A stretch of 19,194 nt of DNA from an uncultured Eubacteriales bacterium (GTDB lineage Bacteria > Bacillota > Clostridia > Lachnospirales > Lachnospiraceae). Location: NCBI GenBank assembly GCA_900557175.1, contig USSL01000009.1, positions 1 to 19,194 on the forward strand, read 5' to 3'. This document shows positions 14,355-19,194 of the stretch, in pieces. Every line of letters begins with the position of its first letter. Position 1 is the stretch's first letter. The position numbers were made by a program, and so were the translations under genes. The notes under the pieces were generated by a model. That model was given only the letters and a program-made list of their open reading frames with translations. It was not told the origin of the DNA and did no database searches.

Positions 14355-15053
14355 TCAGCTTAAATTTTCAATTTTATAGCCTACGCCCCATACAACCTTT
14401 AAATACTTCGGCTCTTTCGGGTTAATTTCAATTTTTTCACGAATATGGCTGATGTGGACGGCAACCGTGTTATCGGCAGACAGCGCCTCCTCTTTCCATA
14501 TATTTTCGTAAATTTCCTTAATTGAAAAAACGCGCCCCTTATTTTTAACAAGAAGTTTTAAAATATTGTATTCAATCGGTGTCATCTTTACGGCCTCGCC
14601 CATGACTGTCACAATCTTATTTGTATCGTCAATGACAAGGTCGCCGACACTGTACATATTTTCATCGGCATCTCCGGCTGCATTGCCAAACACAGTGTAG
14701 CGGCGCAGCTGTGCTTTCACGCGGGCCAAAAGTTCCATCGGATTAAACGGCTTTGCAATATAATCGTCCGCACCGATATTAAGACCGAGTATCTTATCGT
14801 TATCTTCTGTCTTTGCCGAAAGAATAATAATCGGCACACCCGATGTCTCGCGGATTTTTAATGTTGCCCGGATACCGTCAAGCACCGGCATCATCACATC
14901 AATAAGTACAAGATGAACTTCATTTTTACTTAAAATATCAATAGCCTCCTGACCGTTGTAGGCCTTAAGTACATTGTACTTTTCTCCGATAAGATAAATC
15001 TCTATGGCTCTCACAATTTCCTTATCATCATCACATACTAAAATATTGTACAT
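14355..15053 (-). CDS. OmpR/PhoB-family response regulator
   Basis: The protein has an N-terminal receiver domain (about 1-120) with the acidic pocket DDD at 8-10, phosphoacceptor D52 in VLIDVMMPVLDG, the switch Ser in IILSAK and the conserved Lys in IAKPFNP. A C-terminal winged-helix DNA-binding domain (about 135-232) follows, with KMTPIEYNILKLL, GRVFSIKEIYENIW, NTVAVHISHIREKI and VWGVGYKIE. It is the cognate partner of the kinase 13 bases downstream. I place the start at the ATG at 15053 because AGGGGG is seven bases upstream; the GTG immediately before it (15056) is only four bases from that site. Upstream TTTAAG repeats may be its own binding site. The regulon is unknown, but the hydrolase in the operon is a natural candidate. 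Confidence 0.93.
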   Translation of the reverse strand: MYNILVCDDDKEIVRAIEIYLIGEKYNVLKAYNGQEAIDILSKNEVHLVLIDVMMPVLDGIRATLKIRETSGVPIIILSAKTEDNDKILGLNIGADDYIAKPFNPMELLARVKAQLRRYTVFGNAAGDADENMYSVGDLVIDDTNKIVTVMGEAVKMTPIEYNILKLLVKNKGRVFSIKEIYENIWKEEALSADNTVAVHISHIREKIEINPKEPKYLKVVWGVGYKIENLS

Positions 15054-15105
15054 CACATATCCCCCTGTTTCGTTTGATTCATTCTTCTTATTTTCTCATA
15101 ATTTT

Positions 15106-15145
15106 CTTAAAATACGCCGAAAAAAAGCTTAAAGACTTTCTTAAA
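15106..15145 (-). promoter_or_regulatory. Candidate response-regulator box: three TTTAAG direct repeats
   Basis: On the minus strand TTTAAG occurs at 15140-15145, 15128-15133 and 15106-15111, start-to-start distances of 12 and 22 bases, close to one and two helical turns. Two copies are in the longer form TTTTAAGAAA. They lie 53-92 bases upstream of the response regulator start. OmpR-family regulators commonly bind tandem half-sites with such phasing. The rightmost copy abuts the dnaB terminator tail. Confidence 0.4.
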
Positions 15146-15172
15146 AAAGATTGCGCATACGCGCAATCTTTT
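15143..15172 (-). terminator. Intrinsic terminator of the gdpP-rplI-dnaB unit
   Basis: On the minus strand AAAGATTGCGC (15161-15171) pairs perfectly with GCGCAATCTTT (15146-15156) around a four-base loop, with TTTTTT at its 3' side. It lies 23 bases after the dnaB stop. Confidence 0.88.
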
Positions 15173-15194
15173 ACTGTCATACTATATGCATTCT

Positions 15195-16523
15195 CTATTT
15201 TTCTTTGTTGGCAAACTTTGTATAATCCGGAAGCCATACAAGCTCAACAGTACCGATCGGGCCGTTTCTCTGCTTTGCAATAATAATTTCCGAAATACCT
15301 TTTTTGTCTGTATCCTTATTATAATAATCGTCCCTGTAAATGAACATCACAACGTCCGCATCCTGCTCAATCGCACCGGACTCACGAAGGTCCGACAACA
15401 TCGGCCGGTGATCGGGACGTGTCTCACAGGCACGGCTTAACTGGGACAGCGCAATGACCGGCGCATTAATCTCTCTGGCAAGTGCTTTTAAGGAACGGGA
15501 AATCTCTGAAATTTCCTGCTGTCTTGACTCTGAATGGCGGCCGCCGCTCATTAACTGCAGGTAATCGATAATAACAAGGCCAAGCCCCTGTTCAAGCTTA
15601 AACTTACGGCACTTTGAGCGCAGATCGGCAATGGAAATACCCGGCGTATCATCGATCATCAGCGGTGCTTCACTGATAATACCGGCGCTTTCCACAAGCT
15701 TTTCCCAGTCTGCGCCGCTAAGATTACCTGTACGCATTGACTGGGAATCAACCTTTGACTCCATCGACAAAATACGGTTCACAAGCTGGTCCTTTGACAT
15801 TTCAAGGCTGAATATTGCCGTCGGCACTTTATTGCGCACGGCAATATACTGGGCAAGATTTAACACAAAGGCTGTCTTACCCATTGACGGACGGGCCGCA
15901 ATAAGAATTAAATCCGACGGCTGCAGGCCGCTTGTCTTATAATCCAAGTCATAAAAGCCAGTGGAAATCCCCGTCACCGTACCCTTATGCTTTGCGGAAG
16001 CCTCAATCTTATTAATAACACTTAAAACGACATCCTTAATCGGCACAAATTCCTCGGTGGAACGGTGCTGCAAAAGGTCAAACATCTTCTTTTCCGTAAC
16101 CTCAAGAATATCCTCCAGCGGCTCTTTATTCATATAGCACATATTTTCAATTTCTTCATTGGCTTTAATAAGCCGGCGCAGCGCCGCCTTATCATAAACT
16201 GTCTGTGCATAATGTCTGACATTGGCCGATGTCGGCACCTGATCGACAAGCTCACTGATAAACTCAATACTGCAAAGCTCGTCAGGCACATCCTTCATCT
16301 TAAGATTTTCCTGCAGTGTTATTAAATCGACCGGCTTGCCTTCGCCTGTCAGTTCAACCATCGCATCAAAAAGAAGGCCATACTGACGCTGATAAAAATC
16401 ATCGCCGGTAATGATTTCCGAAGCCGCCCCGATAGCGTCGGCATCCATGATCATTGAACCGATAACTGCCTTTTCGGCCTCAATACTGTGCGGCAATATC
16501 CGCTTAACTACTGCTTCATCCAT
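15195..16523 (-). CDS. dnaB: Replicative DNA helicase DnaB
   Basis: DnaB is the hexameric ATP-driven helicase that unwinds DNA at the replication fork. The 442-residue length and layout are standard: an N-terminal domain (about 5-110: PHSIEAEKAVIGSM, DDFY, VDLITL), linker, and a RecA-like motor (about 178-440). Motifs seen are Walker A ARPSMGKTAF (K216), the catalytic Glu in FSLEMS (E241), Walker B LGLVIIDYLQLM (D320), QEISEISRSLKALA, DLRESGAIEQDADVVMF, and the arginine-finger segment KQRNGPIGTV (R419). No intein is present. The ATG at 16523 is served by AAGGGA, which overlaps the stop of rplI nine bases upstream, so the two are translationally coupled. Last gene of the gdpP-rplI-dnaB unit. 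Confidence 0.97.
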   Translation of the reverse strand: MDEAVVKRILPHSIEAEKAVIGSMIMDADAIGAASEIITGDDFYQRQYGLLFDAMVELTGEGKPVDLITLQENLKMKDVPDELCSIEFISELVDQVPTSANVRHYAQTVYDKAALRRLIKANEEIENMCYMNKEPLEDILEVTEKKMFDLLQHRSTEEFVPIKDVVLSVINKIEASAKHKGTVTGISTGFYDLDYKTSGLQPSDLILIAARPSMGKTAFVLNLAQYIAVRNKVPTAIFSLEMSKDQLVNRILSMESKVDSQSMRTGNLSGADWEKLVESAGIISEAPLMIDDTPGISIADLRSKCRKFKLEQGLGLVIIDYLQLMSGGRHSESRQQEISEISRSLKALAREINAPVIALSQLSRACETRPDHRPMLSDLRESGAIEQDADVVMFIYRDDYYNKDTDKKGISEIIIAKQRNGPIGTVELVWLPDYTKFANKEK

Positions 16524-16532
16524 AATAATCCC

Positions 16533-16979
16533 TTACGCTTCTTTCACCTTCACTGTAAGCTGTGCCACTACCTTCGGATGTACCTTATAAGGCACAATCG
16601 TCACACCGAGCGTACGGATCGGTTCTGCAAGCTGAAGCTTTTTCTTGTCAATCTCAATACCGAGCTGTGCTTTTGCCGCCGCCGCGATTTCCTTTGTGGA
16701 CACTGAGCCGAACGTTCTTCCGCCCTCACCTGTCTTAATTGTTACTGTCACAAATTTTTCTTTAATATCCTCAGCAAAGGCCTGCGCCTGCTCTAAAAGT
16801 TCTTTGGCGATTTTTGCCTCATTCGCTTTCTGAAGCTTTAAATCATTGGCATTTGACGCTGTCGCTTCCACGCCGAGTTTCTTCGGAAGAATAAAATTTC
16901 TCGCATAACCATCGCTGACATTCACTGTCTGTCCTTTTTTTCCTAATGCTTTGACATCCTGTAATAAAATAACTTTCAT
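16533..16979 (-). CDS. rplI: 50S ribosomal protein bL9
   Basis: bL9 binds 23S rRNA at the base of the L1 stalk and helps keep reading-frame fidelity. The 148-residue protein has the classic N-terminal domain [17 protein letters not shown] followed by [18 protein letters not shown], a long connecting helix rich in K, E and A (about 42-75), and the C-terminal domain with the conserved [15 protein letters not shown] segment. The ATG at 16979 directly follows the gdpP stop TAG; its binding site AAGGAGAG lies inside the end of gdpP. This tight arrangement, then dnaB nine bases later, is the common Firmicutes order. Confidence 0.97.
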   Translation of the reverse strand: MKVILLQDVKALGKKGQTVNVSDGYARNFILPKKLGVEATASNANDLKLQKANEAKIAKELLEQAQAFAEDIKEKFVTVTIKTGEGGRTFGSVSTKEIAAAAKAQLGIEIDKKKLQLAEPIRTLGVTIVPYKVHPKVVAQLTVKVKEA

Positions 16980-19055
16980 CTATATCTCTCCTTCATTTTT
17001 CATAATTCTAAGCTGCATTTTCACCTGAGTCATCGCCGCCTCCACGCTGACATCTGTCAGCTGTGCGCCGGCAATGGCCGAATGACCGCCGCCGCCGAAC
17101 TTTTCCATCACAAGCTGGACATTGACCTCCTCAAAAGAACGGGCACTGATATATACCGTATCTTTCACCTTTGTAAATACAAAAGAAGCCTTAATCCCTG
17201 TAATATTCATCAGTTCATTGGCAACCTGTGCACCGACAACCGTCGGACTTTCAAGCCCCTCCGGACGGCATTCCGCAAAGGCAAAAAGATTATCAAAAAT
17301 CGTTGCCCGCGTCACCGCCTCGGCGCGCACCTTATAGGTTGCGATATCATCGCGGAACATCTTCTTCACCTTAATAATATCCGCACCGTTCTTTCGCAGA
17401 TATGCCGCCGCCTCAAAAGTTCTGACACCGGTCTTATTAATAAAATTGTTTGTGTCAATTAAAAGTCCCGCATACATGGCATTGGCCTCGGTCGGACGCA
17501 GCCGGACACCGTCTGTGATGTACTGTAAAATTTCCGCAATCATCTCACACGATGAAGAAGCATACGGTTCTATATAAGAAAGCACGGCATTTTCAATATT
17601 TTCACTGCTCTGACGGTGATGATCTAAAATAACGATTGTCTTTGTCTTCGTCAGAAGCGCCGGACATTCTGTATAAGACGGCTTATTGACATCCACAACA
17701 ATAAGCACTGTATTCAAATCAACTAAATCCATCGCCTGCGCTTCGTTTAAAAACATATCTTCAGCATACTCGGAATTATTTTCAAACTCAGCCTTAAGCG
17801 CCCGGACATTGGCTGTCAGCTCATTAATGACAATGTGGGCTTCACGATTTAGGGCGCGGGCTGCCCGGTAAACACCGATCGACGCGCCAAAAGAGTCCAC
17901 ATCGCCGATTTTATGTCCGATAATAAGCACTTTTTCCTTACCCTCAAGAAGCTGCTTTAAGGCATGGGCTTTCACGCGGGCACGGACGCGGGTACTCTTT
18001 TCAACCTGCTTCGTCTTGCCGCCGTAATAAGAAATCTTATCGCCGTCTTTAATAACCGCCTGATCTCCGCCGCGGCCTAAAGCAAGCTCAATGGCATTTC
18101 TTGACCACTCGGCACACTGGGCATAATTGGCGCCATTGACGCCGACACCAATACAAAGTGTCACCGGAATCTCATTGCCGATATTAATTTCCCTGACTTC
18201 GTCAAGAATCGCAAACTTTGTTGTCTGAATCAGCGGCAAATACTTTTGCTGGATAACAAACTGGAACCGGTCTTTTTCTGTCTTATGGACAATAGCGTCA
18301 TAGCTTTGCATAAACTTTGTAATCTTACGCTCAATCAGTGCCGCAAGAAGGGAGCGGCGCACTTCTTCCGTACTATTTAGCGCATCTTCATAATTGTCCA
18401 CAAAAATTGTGCCGCACACAAGGCGCTGTTCCTGATTTTCCTTCTTATACTTTGTAATTTCCGTCTCATCAAAAAGATAGAAGGCAATAAGCACATTTTC
18501 CTGGCCGCCCAAATCAATCAAATCATTTTTTTCTGAAAAGCCTTCCACAACAATTTTAGAAAGCTCTGCGCGGAACTTAAATTCCTTATATGAAACATTG
18601 CAGACAACCTTTGCATCTCCTGACGGCAGACTGTCCTTTTTAAGTTCAGGAAATAAATTTGCAATGCCTCTCTCGGCTGCCTTTACGTCGGCAATCTCTT
18701 TCATCTTGGCATTGGCCCACAAAAGATTTCCATTCTCATCAAGCACACCATACGGAATCTCAAGCTCATGAAGCAATGATTTTTGCACCTGCCCGTAATC
18801 CAGCGCAAAATTGACGAGCTCACTGAGTACAACCGGCTTAATTCTCATATATAAAACAAAGATAACAACACCATATATGATAAGCCCTGCCAGTGCTAAA
18901 AGTCCTGCTCTGTAATCAATAAAAAATGAGCCTGCACAAACAACGGCAAAAATCACCAAAAGCCACAGCGGCCAGCGCAGATACGTCTTAAGCTTTCCTT
19001 TAAGCTTTAATCGGCCGTCCTGTACATCGTTTATATTTTCTTTATCTTTATCCAT
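16980..19055 (-). CDS. gdpP: Cyclic-di-AMP phosphodiesterase GdpP (YybT family)
   Basis: GdpP is a membrane enzyme that hydrolyses c-di-AMP to pApA and so controls osmotic balance, potassium and cell-wall stress. The 691-residue protein has two membrane helices (about 28-46 and 51-71), a PAS-like domain (about 85-200), a degenerate GGDEF domain (about 210-340, with KDRFQFVI where the signature would be) and a DHH/DHHA1 phosphodiesterase (about 370-691). Metal-binding residues are visible in IIGHKIGDVDSFG (H381, D385, D387), VVDVNK (D455), ILDHHRQ (D478, H479, H480) and LLIDTNNF (D534). DHHA1 carries FGGGGHSAIAGAQ (653-665). All residues expected for activity are present. It has its own upstream promoter and leads the unit with rplI and dnaB. 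The ATG at 19055 has GAGGTAAT upstream. Confidence 0.95.
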   Translation of the reverse strand: MDKDKENINDVQDGRLKLKGKLKTYLRWPLWLLVIFAVVCAGSFFIDYRAGLLALAGLIIYGVVIFVLYMRIKPVVLSELVNFALDYGQVQKSLLHELEIPYGVLDENGNLLWANAKMKEIADVKAAERGIANLFPELKKDSLPSGDAKVVCNVSYKEFKFRAELSKIVVEGFSEKNDLIDLGGQENVLIAFYLFDETEITKYKKENQEQRLVCGTIFVDNYEDALNSTEEVRRSLLAALIERKITKFMQSYDAIVHKTEKDRFQFVIQQKYLPLIQTTKFAILDEVREINIGNEIPVTLCIGVGVNGANYAQCAEWSRNAIELALGRGGDQAVIKDGDKISYYGGKTKQVEKSTRVRARVKAHALKQLLEGKEKVLIIGHKIGDVDSFGASIGVYRAARALNREAHIVINELTANVRALKAEFENNSEYAEDMFLNEAQAMDLVDLNTVLIVVDVNKPSYTECPALLTKTKTIVILDHHRQSSENIENAVLSYIEPYASSSCEMIAEILQYITDGVRLRPTEANAMYAGLLIDTNNFINKTGVRTFEAAAYLRKNGADIIKVKKMFRDDIATYKVRAEAVTRATIFDNLFAFAECRPEGLESPTVVGAQVANELMNITGIKASFVFTKVKDTVYISARSFEEVNVQLVMEKFGGGGHSAIAGAQLTDVSVEAAMTQVKMQLRIMKNEGEI

Positions 19056-19100
19056 AATACTATTACCTCACTGTACAAATGTTTACAGATACGTAATCTA

Positions 19101-19129
19101 AATATACCACATACATACGTTTTGGTAAA
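19101..19129 (-). promoter_or_regulatory. Promoter for gdpP-rplI-dnaB
   Basis: On the minus strand TTTACC (19124-19129), a 17-base spacer and TATATT (19101-19106) lie 46 bases upstream of the gdpP start. Confidence 0.65.
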
Positions 19130-19153
19130 TAGTTTTGTCTGCGGCATTTTTAC

Positions 19154-19182
19154 TTGTCCCATCCACTTTTCGCTGTTATACT
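19154..19182 (+). promoter_or_regulatory. Divergent promoter at the right edge
   Basis: TTGTCC (19154-19159), a 17-base spacer and TATACT (19177-19182) point rightward out of the window. The window ends in GGAGGT (19189-19194), which could be a ribosome binding site very near the transcript start. The gene it would serve lies beyond the edge. Confidence 0.5.
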
Positions 19183-19194
19183 AAAAACGGAGGT

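Noticed and set aside
1..19194. CRISPR arrays, tRNA or rRNA genes, known riboswitches
   Set aside because: No regularly spaced repeats, cloverleaf with a CCA-type end, rRNA-like sequence or recognised aptamer core was seen on either strand.

Overview
The window looks like a chromosomal segment of a moderate-GC Clostridia bacterium, most likely Lachnospiraceae. This is an inference from gene content (Sua5-RpiB-Upp cluster, CwlD-type amidase, MecA, QueH, GdpP-RplI-DnaB cluster), from strong AAGGAGG-type ribosome binding sites and from TTGACA/TATAAT-like promoters. No phage, insertion sequence, tRNA, rRNA or CRISPR array was seen. Most genes lie on the minus strand.

Layout. 1-708: amino-terminal 236 residues of an Old Yellow Enzyme family oxidoreductase running off the left edge. 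742-2884: a minus-strand cluster read tsaC/sua5, rpiB, upp, in which upp loses its C-terminus at about 870. 2968-3696: CwlD-like amidase. 3819-6215: a membrane-anchored SH3/GH18 cell-wall hydrolase followed by queH. 6507-7283 (+): mecA. 7340-7549: a small DUF1858 redox protein. 7795-7965 (+): a 56-residue 2[4Fe-4S] ferredoxin. 8042-8818: a MerR-type regulator. 9051-11222: a six-helix membrane protein that is a degenerate paralogue of the nearby sensor kinase. 11297-15053: response regulator, sensor histidine kinase and alpha/beta hydrolase, read as one operon. 15195-19055: gdpP, rplI, dnaB, packed almost without gaps.

How the genes work together. There is a housekeeping translation/nucleotide cluster (tsaC, rpiB, upp; queH), a cell-envelope group (CwlD, GH18 protein) and a c-di-AMP phosphodiesterase/ribosome/replication cluster. 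A cell-surface two-component system comes with a lipase-like hydrolase and a probable pseudokinase paralogue, which has its own promoter just downstream.

Two places should not be taken at face value. First, 8760-8794 contains 21 bases identical to the Illumina P7 primer core joined to a 14-base homopolymer. It lies inside the DNA-binding domain of the MerR gene and is almost certainly a sequencing or assembly artefact. Second, at about 870 the upp reading frame switches to unrelated protein sequence, and glycine codon choice changes sharply from there to the left edge. That is either an assembly chimera or a real recombination junction, and it leaves upp without its uracil-binding C-terminus. 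The most interesting biology is the paralogous pseudo-histidine-kinase at 9051-11222.
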